From a gamma proteobacterium HdN1 (GTDB taxonomy: Bacteria > Pseudomonadota > Gammaproteobacteria > Pseudomonadales > Ketobacteraceae), in the NCBI GenBank assembly GCA_000198515.1, contig FP929140.1, positions 3,074,527 through 3,138,526 of the forward strand: a DNA stretch of 64,000 nucleotides, written 5' to 3'. Each line of letters opens with the position of its first letter. Positions within the stretch are counted from its first letter, which is position 1. This document shows, piece after piece, positions 41,445-50,253 of this stretch. The translations under genes and the position numbers were made by a program. The notes beneath the pieces were generated by a model. That model was not told the origin of the DNA and did no database searches. It saw only the letters and a list, made by a program, of their open reading frames with translations.

Positions 41445-44264
41445 TCAAGGTAAGGTGAGAGTGGTGGGTTGAGGTTCGCTTTGTTTTTCGATCAGCGCCT
41501 TGATTTCTGCCACGCAGGAGCCGCAGTTGGTTCCTGCTTTCAGGTGTTGGCCTACTTCTGCGGCAGTTTTTAGCTGGTGTCGCGCAATGGCGTTGCAGAT
41601 CGTTTTCTCTCCTACACCGTAGCAGGCGCAAACGGTTCGGCCTGCGTCTTCAACACCGGCAGGGCTTTTTCCGGAGAGTAATGCTTTGCGATCCAGCGGG
41701 TCTAGCGTGGCTTTTGAAAATAGTGAAGCAAGCCACCTGCGATCCGCGTTACGAATGCGATCAGAATCACCTTTCTCTACAAAGACGCAGCTCTCCAACT
41801 CGCCATCCACAAGATGCGCCCAGCGGAAGCGGCCGGCAGATTGGTCTTCAAAAAGCAGAGCTGGTTCGTGCGTGCTCGTAACGCCGGTAATCAGGGAGAG
41901 AGTGTCAAGATCGGGAAGCGGGCCTTCACCGGCTATTTCGTATCGGAAAAAATGCTCCCCCCTGATTTTGCTGGCCCATTGGCTGGTCGGCAGCGACAAC
42001 TCTTGGCGCGAAAACACAAAGCCTGTCCAATCCGGCGTCCAGTGTTCAATTTGGCAGGGCGTGTGTTTTCCTTCCGGCTGACCGGAGTGCCGGTCGGTAG
42101 CAGGGTTTACCAGCGCACCAACCCGGGCGTTACGCGCAAACTGATCATTCCAGTGGATGGGAACAAAGACATCACCGCGACGGATTCCAGCATCGGTTGT
42201 GGCCCTTGCCAGCATGTTGCCCCAGCGGGTGCTGATACGCACTAAGTGGCCGCTCTGGATGTGGTAGCGAAGCGCGGTATCCGAGTGCAGTTCTACGAAT
42301 GGCTCGGGCTTATGCTGGTTGAGCGAGGCAGAAAGCCCTGTGCGTGTCATGGTGTGCCATTGATCACGGATACGCCCTGTGTTGAGTACCAGCGGCCAGG
42401 TGGTATCGGTCGCGTTGGCCGGTGGCTGCCATTGCACGGCAACAAAACGGGCCTTGCCATCCTCGGTGCAAAAAACACCGTCACCAAACAGGCGCAGGCT
42501 GTTCTCTGGGTCTCTTATTGTTGACGTTATTTCTTCTGTAACGGGCCATTGAAGTGGCGATAGTTGGTCGTAGTCCTCATCCGAAAGTGTTTGCAAGCCG
42601 GAAAGGTTGAACAGCCTCTTGTGGCTGCCTTCATTTTCGAATGCGCTCAAGGCGGCGTGTTCACGGAACACGTCGGCAGACTTGGCATAGTCAAAGTGTC
42701 TGGCAAATCCCATTGCATGGGCCACGTCACGCAAGATGCGCCAGTCTTGGCGCGCTTCTCCCGTGGTTAACAAATGGGTGGCCGACAGGCCAGCAGCGGG
42801 CAAGCGGCGTTGGCGCGAGATGCAGCGGACGGAATTGGTGACGGTGCCGTCCTTCTCCCCCCAACCCATTGCGGGCAGCAGAACATGAGCGAGATCGTTG
42901 GTATCGGTGCGTTCGATGCAGTCCGAAGCGATGACTAGCGGGCAGTTTTCGAGCGCCATTTTTACCCGATCAGCATCGGGAAGGCTCACGACCGGATTGG
43001 TGCCCATGATCCAGACGGCCTTCACTTTGCCTTCCCCGATTGCTTTGAACAGGTCGAGCGCCTTTAACCCGGGGTGCTGTGCCATATTCTCCGCGTTCCA
43101 GAATCGTTTTACGCGGGCGATATTGTCTGGGGTGAGCTCCATGTGGGCGGCAAGCTGATTGGCTAAGCCGCCTACCTCTCGCCCTCCCATGGCATTTGGC
43201 TGGCCGGTCAGGGAAATCGGGGAAGCGCCGGGTTTTCCGATGCGCCCCGTGGCCAGATGGCAGTTGATAATGGCGTTGACTTTGTCGGTGCCGCTGCTGG
43301 ACTGGTTAATGCCTTGCGAAAACAGAGTCGTAGTGCGCGGTGTCTCGGCGAACCAACGATAAAAGGTCGTGAGTTTGTCGATCTCCAGATCACAGCCTTC
43401 TGCAACCTGTTCCAGAGTGTCGGCGTCTTGCCATGCGGAACGTAACGCTTGCTCGAAGTGGCCGGTGTGGCGGGAGATATAGTCCGTATCTACGACGTTA
43501 TGATCGGCCAGCCAACCCAATAATCCATTGAACAGCAACACGTCGCTACCTGGCCTGAGCGCCAAGTGCAGGTCGGCAATCTCGGTGGTCGAGGTGGCGC
43601 GTGGATCAATGACCACCACTTTCATGTCGGGTTTTTGGGCTTTGGCGGCTTTAATTCGCTGAAATAGAACTGGGTGGCACCACGCTGTATTGGAGCCGGC
43701 GAGCACGACAAGATCTGCCAGTTCCAAATCTTCGTAGCAGCCAGGAACGACATCCTCACCAAAGGCGCGCTTGTGCCCTGCGACTGCAGTGGACATGCAG
43801 AGTCTGGAATTGGTGTCGATATTGGCGCTGCCAATGAAGCCTTTCATTAGTTTGTTGGCGACGTAGTAATCTTCGGTTAGCAGCTGGCCGGAAACGTAGA
43901 AAGCCACCGCATCTGGCCCGTGGGTGGCAATAATGTCGCTGAGTTGTTTTGCAACAAAGGAAATTGCCTGCTCCCAGCTGGCGCGTATGCCGTGGATTTT
44001 GGGGTGCAGCAGGCGCCCGTCTGGGCGCAAGGTGCTGGCGAGGCTGGAGCCCTTCGAACAGAGTCTGCCGTGGTTAGACGGGTGGCCAGAATTGCCGGTA
44101 ACTTGTAACGATAAATCTACGTGGTCTGTGCTGGCCGTAATTCCGCAGCCGGTGCCGCAATAAGGGCATGTCGTGTGAGTGACGGTAGTGTCGCTATGGT
44201 TTGTACGTTCGTTGGTATCGCTGTTTTGCAGGGTCGGGGCTGGGTGAAAAGTGATAACAGTCAT
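41445..44264 (-). CDS. nasA: Assimilatory nitrate reductase catalytic subunit
   Basis: The 939-residue molybdopterin oxidoreductase has an N-terminal [4Fe-4S] site (Cys33, Cys36, Cys40, Cys69 in CPYCGTGCG and GRLCSKG). It has the bis-MGD core (AGSNTAWCHP, TGQPNAMGGREVGG, WIMGTNPVVS) and the cofactor-binding C-terminal domain. About the last 55 residues form a BFD-like [2Fe-2S] domain (VCACYG, NCGSC), as in long NasA enzymes. It has no signal peptide, so it is cytoplasmic and assimilatory. It reduces nitrate to nitrite with electrons from the flavoprotein encoded 1 bp upstream. No nitrite reductase gene is in the window. Confidence 0.95.
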   Translation of the reverse strand: MTVITFHPAPTLQNSDTNERTNHSDTTVTHTTCPYCGTGCGITASTDHVDLSLQVTGNSGHPSNHGRLCSKGSSLASTLRPDGRLLHPKIHGIRASWEQAISFVAKQLSDIIATHGPDAVAFYVSGQLLTEDYYVANKLMKGFIGSANIDTNSRLCMSTAVAGHKRAFGEDVVPGCYEDLELADLVVLAGSNTAWCHPVLFQRIKAAKAQKPDMKVVVIDPRATSTTEIADLHLALRPGSDVLLFNGLLGWLADHNVVDTDYISRHTGHFEQALRSAWQDADTLEQVAEGCDLEIDKLTTFYRWFAETPRTTTLFSQGINQSSSGTDKVNAIINCHLATGRIGKPGASPISLTGQPNAMGGREVGGLANQLAAHMELTPDNIARVKRFWNAENMAQHPGLKALDLFKAIGEGKVKAVWIMGTNPVVSLPDADRVKMALENCPLVIASDCIERTDTNDLAHVLLPAMGWGEKDGTVTNSVRCISRQRRLPAAGLSATHLLTTGEARQDWRILRDVAHAMGFARHFDYAKSADVFREHAALSAFENEGSHKRLFNLSGLQTLSDEDYDQLSPLQWPVTEEITSTIRDPENSLRLFGDGVFCTEDGKARFVAVQWQPPANATDTTWPLVLNTGRIRDQWHTMTRTGLSASLNQHKPEPFVELHSDTALRYHIQSGHLVRISTRWGNMLARATTDAGIRRGDVFVPIHWNDQFARNARVGALVNPATDRHSGQPEGKHTPCQIEHWTPDWTGFVFSRQELSLPTSQWASKIRGEHFFRYEIAGEGPLPDLDTLSLITGVTSTHEPALLFEDQSAGRFRWAHLVDGELESCVFVEKGDSDRIRNADRRWLASLFSKATLDPLDRKALLSGKSPAGVEDAGRTVCACYGVGEKTICNAIARHQLKTAAEVGQHLKAGTNCGSCVAEIKALIEKQSEPQPTTLTLP

Positions 44265-44265
44265 A

Positions 44266-45534
44266 TTAAGCCGCCGCTGGAAAGGTGGATGAGTCGGATG
44301 TGGCTAGGCAAAAATCCTTGCCAAAGATCAGGTGGTCACGCCATTCTTGAATGTTGACTTTTTGCTGGATCAGTTCGAAAAACCAGCCTCCATCCTGCGT
44401 ATCGCCGTAGAGGACGGCACCGGTCAAGCGCCCATCGCGAATCACCAGCTTGCGGTAGTGGCCTTGTTCGCGATCATGGAATGTGAGGGTTTCAGCGCCT
44501 TCCTCACCCATGAAATCTCCCGCCGAAAAAGCCTGTATTCCGGTAATTTTCAGCTTGGTGGCTTCTGGCTTTTGCACATAACGTGCGATTCCCAATTCGG
44601 CGAGATGATTGGCACATACTCGGGCCTGTTCGTATAGCGGCGCTACCAGACCAAATAATCGGCCTCGGTGCTGAACGCATTCCCCGACGGCATAGATGAC
44701 GGGGTCGAAGGTTTGCAGAGTATCGTTCACAAGGATGCCGTTACTGCATTGCAGGCCGCTGTGAATCGCAAGTTCCACGTTAGGCGTGATGCCGGTAGCT
44801 GTGACGACCATGTCTGCTTCCAGCGTTTCGCCCGTTTGAAATTCGAGGGCGCGAACATTGCCTTGTGCGTCGCCGAGAAATGCGTGGGTGCGCGCATTCA
44901 GGCAGAAGCGGATGCCGCGCGATTCCAAGGTTCGTTGCAATAGGCGGGCGGCGGTTTCATCAAGCTGCTTATTGAGTAGCCAGCTTCCAGAATGCACTAC
45001 GGTCACCTCCATGCCTTGCTGACGCAGCCCGCTGGCGGCTTCCAGCCCCAACAGGCCACCGCCGATTACGGCGGCATGATGCAGTGTCTTGGTGAGATGC
45101 AGCATACGATCTACATCGCGGATTTCCCGGAAGGTGAGTAAATGGCCGAGTTGGTGGCCAGGGATCGGTAGGGTAGTGGGGCGGGAGCCAGTCGCGAGAA
45201 TCAGCTTGTCATAAGGCAGGTGTTCACCGGAGGCAAGTTGAACGGTGCGTCTGGCGCGGTCGATATGGATGGCTTTTTCACCTTTGTACAGACGGATGGC
45301 GTGGTGTCGGTACCAGTCTTCACCGTTCAGGATAATTTGCTCCACACGCTGCTCACCGGCAAGCACGGGTGACAGCATGATGCGGTTGTAGTTGCCGTGG
45401 TTTTCTTCGCCTACGACGCTAATATCGTATTTTTCGGGGGCAACTTTTAGCAGTTCTTCTAGGGTACGGACGCCTGCCATGCCGTTGCCAATCAGGATCA
45501 GCCGTGGTTTTGCGGAATGATTGCCGTAAGCCAT
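44266..45534 (-). CDS. FAD-dependent oxidoreductase, NasC/NirB N-terminal-like electron donor of nitrate reductase
   Basis: The 422-residue flavoprotein has two dinucleotide-binding motifs (LIGNGMAGVRTLEEL for FAD, VIGGGLLGLEAA for NAD(P)H). It also has LATGSRP, VTATGITPN and YAVGECVQHRG, and matches the N-terminal part of NirB. It lacks the siroheme and [4Fe-4S] parts, so it cannot be a nitrite reductase alone. As in other nas operons it should pass NADH electrons to NasA. The start is ATG 45534, with AGGG upstream. It is the first gene after the sigma-54 promoter at 45602-45617 and is 1 bp from nasA. Confidence 0.85.
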   Translation of the reverse strand: MAYGNHSAKPRLILIGNGMAGVRTLEELLKVAPEKYDISVVGEENHGNYNRIMLSPVLAGEQRVEQIILNGEDWYRHHAIRLYKGEKAIHIDRARRTVQLASGEHLPYDKLILATGSRPTTLPIPGHQLGHLLTFREIRDVDRMLHLTKTLHHAAVIGGGLLGLEAASGLRQQGMEVTVVHSGSWLLNKQLDETAARLLQRTLESRGIRFCLNARTHAFLGDAQGNVRALEFQTGETLEADMVVTATGITPNVELAIHSGLQCSNGILVNDTLQTFDPVIYAVGECVQHRGRLFGLVAPLYEQARVCANHLAELGIARYVQKPEATKLKITGIQAFSAGDFMGEEGAETLTFHDREQGHYRKLVIRDGRLTGAVLYGDTQDGGWFFELIQQKVNIQEWRDHLIFGKDFCLATSDSSTFPAAA

Positions 45535-45601
45535 ATTCGTTATCCCTTGCAATGCTGGCGAAATTGCGTACCGATTTCGTGGTAGCGCCTTGTGACGTGG
45601 G

Positions 45602-45617
45602 AGCAATCTCCGTGCCA
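45602..45617 (-). promoter_or_regulatory. Sigma-54 promoter of the nitrate reductase operon
   Basis: The minus strand reads TGGCAC-GGAGA-TTGCT, a perfect match to the RpoN consensus. Transcription should begin near 45592, leaving a leader of about 58 nt before ATG 45534. Confidence 0.88.
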
Positions 45618-45689
45618 GCAGGATTCGTAGGGAAAATGCGCAATTTCAAACCCGAAACGCACCATGAAGTAGTGGTTTTCATCGAATTG

Positions 45690-45706
45690 TGCACCGGTCA
45701 AGGGCA
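45690..45706. promoter_or_regulatory. NtrC-like binding site, proximal to the reductase promoter
   Basis: TGCACC-GGTCA-AGGGCA matches TGCACC-N5-GGTGCA at ten of twelve positions. Its centre is about 82 bp upstream of the GG of the minus-strand sigma-54 promoter. Confidence 0.5.
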
Positions 45707-45786
45707 AAGGATGGGTAGGTGCGGTGCGCCGCCTTTGTGAAGGGTGAATGGTGCCAGCATGGTTTTTGTGCAAGACATGATTTTTC

Positions 45787-45803
45787 TGCACTAACGCGGA
45801 GCG
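45787..45803. promoter_or_regulatory. NtrC-like binding site, proximal to the transporter promoter
   Basis: TGCACT-AACGC-GGAGCG matches the NtrC consensus at nine of twelve positions. It is about 84 bp upstream of the GG of the plus-strand sigma-54 promoter, mirroring the other site. Confidence 0.45.
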
Positions 45804-45877
45804 ATTCTGGGGATTTTCAGCGAAAACCTGCATGCTAAAGCTGCAATAGGCAGGGTTGCCAATGCATGCGTGGTGTG

Positions 45878-45893
45878 TGGCACGAGGGTTGCT
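45878..45893 (+). promoter_or_regulatory. Sigma-54 promoter of the nitrate transporter operon
   Basis: TGGCAC-GAGGG-TTGCT is a perfect RpoN consensus. The start site is predicted near 45904, about 30 nt before ATG 45934. Confidence 0.9.
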
Positions 45894-45933
45894 CTGTGCG
45901 GAGAACACCTACACCGCTCGCAGGGGAATGCTG

Positions 45934-47403
45934 ATGGGAAGTACCGGAATCAATTTAATGGAATGGAATAATCCTGCTATTAGAACCTTGCATTATGCCT
46001 GGATGGCATTTTTTATAACGTTCATCCTATGGTTTGGGATGGGGCCGTTAGCCGCCTTTATTAAAGTAGAGTTTGCGCTTTCCGATGCGGAATGGAAGGC
46101 GCTCTTGATGCTAAACGTGGCGATCACGATTCCCGCTAGAGTTCTGACCGGAATGCTGGTAGACAAGTTCGGCCCGCGAAAGGTGTATGTGCTGGTGCTG
46201 GTCGTCAGTGGAGGGATCAGTATCGCCTTTGCGTGCGCACAAACGTATACCCAGCTTGCCATTGCGCGCTTTCTGATGGGGTTTGTTGGAGCAGGGTTCG
46301 TGATTGGCATTCGATTAGTGGCGGAATGGTTTCCGGCGCGAAATGTCGGGCTTGCCGAAGGTATCTACGGTGGCTTTGGTAACTTTGGTTCTGCAGCAGC
46401 AGCGGCGTTACTGCCGCTGCTGGCGGCTGCATTTGCACCCGCGCTGGGGTGGAGGATTGCGCTGAGCGTGGCAGGAGTGATGGCAATTTTATTTGCTTTC
46501 GTCTTTTACCGTGGTGTACGCAACACGCCAAAGGGTTCTACTTATTTCAAGCCCAAAAAAAGCGGGGGGCTGGAAGTTTCAAGCTGGCAGGATCTGTGGT
46601 TTTATCTGATCATGAATCTGCCGCTACATATTGCGCTGATCGTACTGGTATGGAGTCTTGCGCCTGGGCATCTTGGCCTGTTGTCGCAATTCTGGGCCAA
46701 TGTTGCGTGGGGGGTGATTGCGCTGCTAGCGTTCTATCAGTTTCGCAAGATCCTTCACGTCAATCTTGCGCATTTGCGCGATGGTGTACCTGAAATCCAA
46801 CGTTATAAATTTAGACAAGTGGCGATTCTTTCGCTTGCGTATTTCGCTGCGTTTGGTTCCGAAATTGCCGTGGTTTCCATGCTGCCAATATTTTTCATGG
46901 ATGTTTTTGGGCTAACACCGGTACAGGCTGGGTTTTCCACGGCGGGCTTTGTTGTGGCAAATCTCGTGGCGCGCCCTGCAGGTGGCTGGCTTAGCGATCG
47001 GATTGGCCGCCGGTTGGCGCTGGCGATTCAGATTGGCGGGCTGGCAGTGGGCTATGCCCTGATGAGCTTTATAGATGCAGGGTGGCCGTTATGGCTTGCG
47101 CTGACGGTTACAGTGATCAATTCTCTCTTCGTTCAGGCGGGGTGTGGCGGAGTGTACGCGGTGATTCCGCTGATCAAGCGCAGTCAGACCGGCCAGATCG
47201 CTGGAATGACAGGTGCCTATGGAAACGTTGGCGGCGTGATTTTTTTAACGGTATTGTCTTTCGTGAGCGCATCTGCCTTTTTCATGATTATGGCTGCATG
47301 TGCCGCGTTCGTGTTTCTTGCCGTGCTGTTTCTGGAAGAGCCACCTCGCCAGCTGGTGGAGGTGCTTCCGGATGGTACGGTTGAGTTGATCGACGTACAT
47401 TGA
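45934..47403 (+). CDS. Nitrate/nitrite transporter (NarK/NasA family MFS)
   Basis: The 489-residue protein has about twelve membrane helices of the NNP family. It shows FGMGPLAAFIKVEF, the MFS signature GMLVDKFGPRKVYVL, the nitrate signature GFVGAGFVIGIRLVAEWF with GGFGNFGSAAAAA, and a later GGVIF/GCGGVYAVIP region. It should import nitrate for the divergent reductase. ATG 45934 is chosen as start because AGGGG lies 7-8 bases before it and the sigma-54 start site lies 30 nt upstream. Longer in-frame starts lie upstream of the promoter and would not be transcribed from it. Confidence 0.92.
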   Translation: MGSTGINLMEWNNPAIRTLHYAWMAFFITFILWFGMGPLAAFIKVEFALSDAEWKALLMLNVAITIPARVLTGMLVDKFGPRKVYVLVLVVSGGISIAFACAQTYTQLAIARFLMGFVGAGFVIGIRLVAEWFPARNVGLAEGIYGGFGNFGSAAAAALLPLLAAAFAPALGWRIALSVAGVMAILFAFVFYRGVRNTPKGSTYFKPKKSGGLEVSSWQDLWFYLIMNLPLHIALIVLVWSLAPGHLGLLSQFWANVAWGVIALLAFYQFRKILHVNLAHLRDGVPEIQRYKFRQVAILSLAYFAAFGSEIAVVSMLPIFFMDVFGLTPVQAGFSTAGFVVANLVARPAGGWLSDRIGRRLALAIQIGGLAVGYALMSFIDAGWPLWLALTVTVINSLFVQAGCGGVYAVIPLIKRSQTGQIAGMTGAYGNVGGVIFLTVLSFVSASAFFMIMAACAAFVFLAVLFLEEPPRQLVEVLPDGTVELIDVH

Positions 47404-47454
47404 AGTGACGGTAAGACATACCTAAGCCAAACGTCATAATGGAACGAAACCCTT

Positions 47455-49185
47455 ATGCAATCCACGCAGACACAACTGAAGCTCTCGGCGGCGCAACGTT
47501 CGGAGGCAGGGCGAAAGCCCTGCAACGAGGACAGTATTGCGATTCAAGTGCCGTCCGGAAATGCTCTTACCGGCAAGGGCATTGTCGTAGCGATTGCTGA
47601 CGGTGTTAGCGCGGCTGAGGCTGGACGTGAAGCTTCTGAAGTCGCAGTGACAGGATTTATCAGCGATTATTATTCCACGCCCGATTGTTGGAGCGTTCGC
47701 CAGTCGGCTCATAAAGTGCTGATTTCACTGAACCGTTGGCTGTATGGTCAGGGGCAGAAGTTTCGGGATGCGCAGCGCGGATTTGTTACTACCTTCAGTG
47801 CTGTGGTATTCAAATCCCGTTCTGCCTATCTGTTTCATGTGGGTGATACGCGCATTTATCGGTTGCGCGATGGTGAACTGGAGCAGCTTACCCGCGACCA
47901 TGTTGCGCGCATTTCCGCAGACCAGCAGTATCTGGCACGGGCACTTGGTATCGACGTTAACCTAGAAGTGGATTTTCGGGTGCTTGAGCTCCGAGTGAGG
48001 GATGTGTTTCTGTTGACCACCGACGGCGTGCATGAACACATTCCGCAGGGTCAGCTGCAGCGTTTGGTTCAAAACGGAATCGGTGACCTAGATGCATTGG
48101 CGGAGAGACTGATACAGACCGCCATGGAGAACGGTAGTACGGACAACGTGTCGTGCCAGTTGGTTAAACTGGAATCCTTAGGTCAGGAGACCAGCGAGGA
48201 TATACTGCAGGCTTTGAATCGCCTTCCATTTCCGCCGCTGCTAAGTGCCGGGCAGAAGCTGGATGGTTGGCGCGTTCTGGAACTGATGCACGCAAGCCCG
48301 CGCAGCCAGCTATATCGGGTCGTGAGTGAAGATAACGAGAAGATCGCGGTGATGAAAACACCGTCACCGAACTACCATGACGATGCCGCCTACATCGAGC
48401 GTTTTATTCTGGAGGAATGGGTGGCACGGCGCATTGACAGCGCATATGTAGTGAAACCGATCGAGCCTACTCGGCAGCGACGATTTTTGTATTACCTGCT
48501 GGAACCAGTCGAAGGTGCCACGCTGGCTAGCCTGATTTCTGCTGCCAGCCGGCCGGAGATCCAGCGGGTTGTTGCAATTACGGAAAAGCTTGCGCAGGGG
48601 TTGCGGGCCTTCCACCGTCGCGAAACTCTGCACCAAGATCTAAAGCCCGACAATGTAATCCTGCGCGGAGATGATCCCGTGATCATTGACTTTGGCTCCG
48701 TTTATGTCGCTGGTGTAGATGAGATCGCCACTACGTTTCCGCGTGAACATGCGCTCGGCACACTGGAATATTCCGCACCGGAGTATCGCCTGCAACGTCC
48801 ACGCTGCACGGCGAGTGATCAATTTTCGCTGGCGCTTTTGACGTATTCGATGCTGACTGGGCATCACCCTTACGGTGAAGCTTATTCGCAGGCTCAGAGC
48901 CACAAGGATTTTCTAAAGCTCACCTACACTCCCGCTTGGCAATACAATCCACTGGTTCCAGTTTGGATGGATGGAGCCTTGCGCAAGGCTCTTCACATCA
49001 ATGCCGAGTCACGTTATCCGGCGCTATCAGAATTTATCCATGATTTGAAACGCCCCAATCCAGCATTCCTGCGTGCCGATTCTCGGCCCCTGATGGAGAA
49101 AAGCCCACTGCGATTCTGGAAGGGAGTGAGCCTTGTGCTGCTGGTGGTCAATATCATTCTGGCCGCGCTGCTGGCAGGCAACTAA
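47455..49185 (+). CDS. PP2C phosphatase / Ser-Thr kinase fusion, membrane anchored
   Basis: The 576-residue protein has an N-terminal PP2C domain (residues about 8-235) with NEDSIAI, ADGVSAAEAG, HVGDTRIYR, TDGVHEH and STDNVS, so the metal aspartates are intact. A protein kinase domain follows (about 265-530): AVMK (Lys), HQDLKPDN (Asp395, with Gln replacing the usual Arg of HRD), IIDFGS, GTLEYSAPE. The glycine-rich loop is poor. A single C-terminal membrane helix (550-573) anchors it with both enzymes in the cytoplasm. It lies 51 bp after the nitrate transporter gene and shares its promoter, so it may adjust transporter or reductase activity by reversible phosphorylation. Confidence 0.92.
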   Translation: MQSTQTQLKLSAAQRSEAGRKPCNEDSIAIQVPSGNALTGKGIVVAIADGVSAAEAGREASEVAVTGFISDYYSTPDCWSVRQSAHKVLISLNRWLYGQGQKFRDAQRGFVTTFSAVVFKSRSAYLFHVGDTRIYRLRDGELEQLTRDHVARISADQQYLARALGIDVNLEVDFRVLELRVRDVFLLTTDGVHEHIPQGQLQRLVQNGIGDLDALAERLIQTAMENGSTDNVSCQLVKLESLGQETSEDILQALNRLPFPPLLSAGQKLDGWRVLELMHASPRSQLYRVVSEDNEKIAVMKTPSPNYHDDAAYIERFILEEWVARRIDSAYVVKPIEPTRQRRFLYYLLEPVEGATLASLISAASRPEIQRVVAITEKLAQGLRAFHRRETLHQDLKPDNVILRGDDPVIIDFGSVYVAGVDEIATTFPREHALGTLEYSAPEYRLQRPRCTASDQFSLALLTYSMLTGHHPYGEAYSQAQSHKDFLKLTYTPAWQYNPLVPVWMDGALRKALHINAESRYPALSEFIHDLKRPNPAFLRADSRPLMEKSPLRFWKGVSLVLLVVNIILAALLAGN

Positions 49186-49269
49186 GGCGCTGCGTTAGCT
49201 GCGAATTGCTGTGCTGGCTAGCAAGCGCCGTGTCTAGGATAAAAAGGGCGGTAGGTGCGCATCGTCCAC

Positions 49270-49968
49270 CTATTTGCGCGGCTGGAGGGTTATCAAATTG
49301 AAGAATCCGATCGGCCAAAGCGGTTTTACCGTTTCCGGTACAAAACGGTGGTGGCTGATGATTGTGCTGATGGGGAGGCGCGAGCGGAAGCCGATGCGGT
49401 CGGCCAGCGGTACCAGCAAACGCTCGGCCCAGCCGATGCCAGTGACGCCGGCAAAATGGTTGATGATGAGTACGCGCCCGCCCGGCCGCAATACCCGCGC
49501 CACCTCATCCAGCAGGGCTACGGGGTCGGGTGTAACAGACACCACGAACATCATGACGACCAGATCAAAGCTATGATCTGGGAAGTCCAGCCGCTCGCCA
49601 TCCCCTAGGTGTAGCTCTACCTCGGCATCCAACCCCTTGTCTACCCTAGACTGAGCCTTACCCAGCATTTCTGGACACATGTCTAGGCCCGTAACGCGAG
49701 TGCCTTTTGGGTAGTGGTGTAGGCTCATGCCGGTGCCAACGCCAACCTCAAGCACATCGTGAGCATCTGTCGACTGCACCAGAGGCCGCACGTGGCCGCG
49801 ATAGCGGCTGACCAATATGCCGAATGTCGCGTCGTATAACGGTGCCAAGCGGCGATACACTTCGCGGACGGCAGACTTGTTGAGCTCGCCTTCTTGGTGC
49901 GTAGTGTTTGGTTGCGTTTCATTGGATATTGCGGTGCGTACTGTTGCTGTCGGTTCGATGTTGCTCAT
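49270..49968 (-). CDS. Class I SAM-dependent methyltransferase, PmtA-like
   Basis: About 232 residues. The methyltransferase fold is clear: YRRLAPLYDATFG, motif I VLEVGVGTGMSL, VTGLDMCPEML, GDGERLDFPDHSFD, VARVLRPGGRVLIINHF. The Y-x-x-x-A-P-x-Y-D start and overall length match bacterial phosphatidylethanolamine N-methyltransferases and the UbiE group. It would make phosphatidylcholine precursors or act on another lipid. The start is placed at ATG 49968, because the longer frame from 50124 is unlike the family. The gene is convergent with the PP2C-kinase. Confidence 0.78.
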   Translation of the reverse strand: MSNIEPTATVRTAISNETQPNTTHQEGELNKSAVREVYRRLAPLYDATFGILVSRYRGHVRPLVQSTDAHDVLEVGVGTGMSLHHYPKGTRVTGLDMCPEMLGKAQSRVDKGLDAEVELHLGDGERLDFPDHSFDLVVMMFVVSVTPDPVALLDEVARVLRPGGRVLIINHFAGVTGIGWAERLLVPLADRIGFRSRLPISTIISHHRFVPETVKPLWPIGFFNLITLQPRK

Positions 49969-50186
49969 GTTCGACCTGTTTGCCGGTTGTTGCGGAAGGG
50001 GGAGCCACGCGGCTGGACACGATCCTGCGTAGAAGGTAGGGAGTAGGCCAGTGGATGGTGCGCAAGTATGCCATTCAGTGGGTAACATCACCACGCGCTT
50101 TTGTGTGCATATTTTGTGACGCATACTCTTTTTATGACCTGAGGAAGTAGCAAGAGTAGGGGTGATCTACACTGTATAGACCGCCT

Positions 50187-50236
50187 GACTTTAGATCACT
50201 TGACTTTTGACCACTTGACTTTAGATCACTTGACTT
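50187..50236. repeat. 15-bp tandem repeat upstream of the chemoreceptor gene
   Basis: Three 15-bp units of pattern GACTTTAGATCACTT (50187-50201, 50202-50216, 50217-50231) plus five bases of a fourth. Each junction makes CTTGACTT, a -35-like TTGACT, so the array presents several possible promoter starts immediately before the gene. Confidence 0.92.
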
Positions 50237-50253
50237 GGGGGGGGAGCGCTCCA

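Larger units (their letters stand above)
45535..45933. other. Divergent nitrogen-control region
   Basis: This 399-bp stretch carries two outward-facing sigma-54 promoters and two NtrC-like sites placed almost symmetrically between them. A 122-codon open frame on the minus strand spans it, but its conserved-looking part is the promoter sequence itself. Confidence 0.75.

Noticed and set aside
45540-45908. 122-codon minus-strand frame upstream of the nitrate flavoprotein gene, ending in a Cys/His-rich segment
   Set aside because: The Cys/His-rich part is the translation of the perfect sigma-54 promoter at 45602-45617. There is no ribosome site, and the transcript would start inside the frame.
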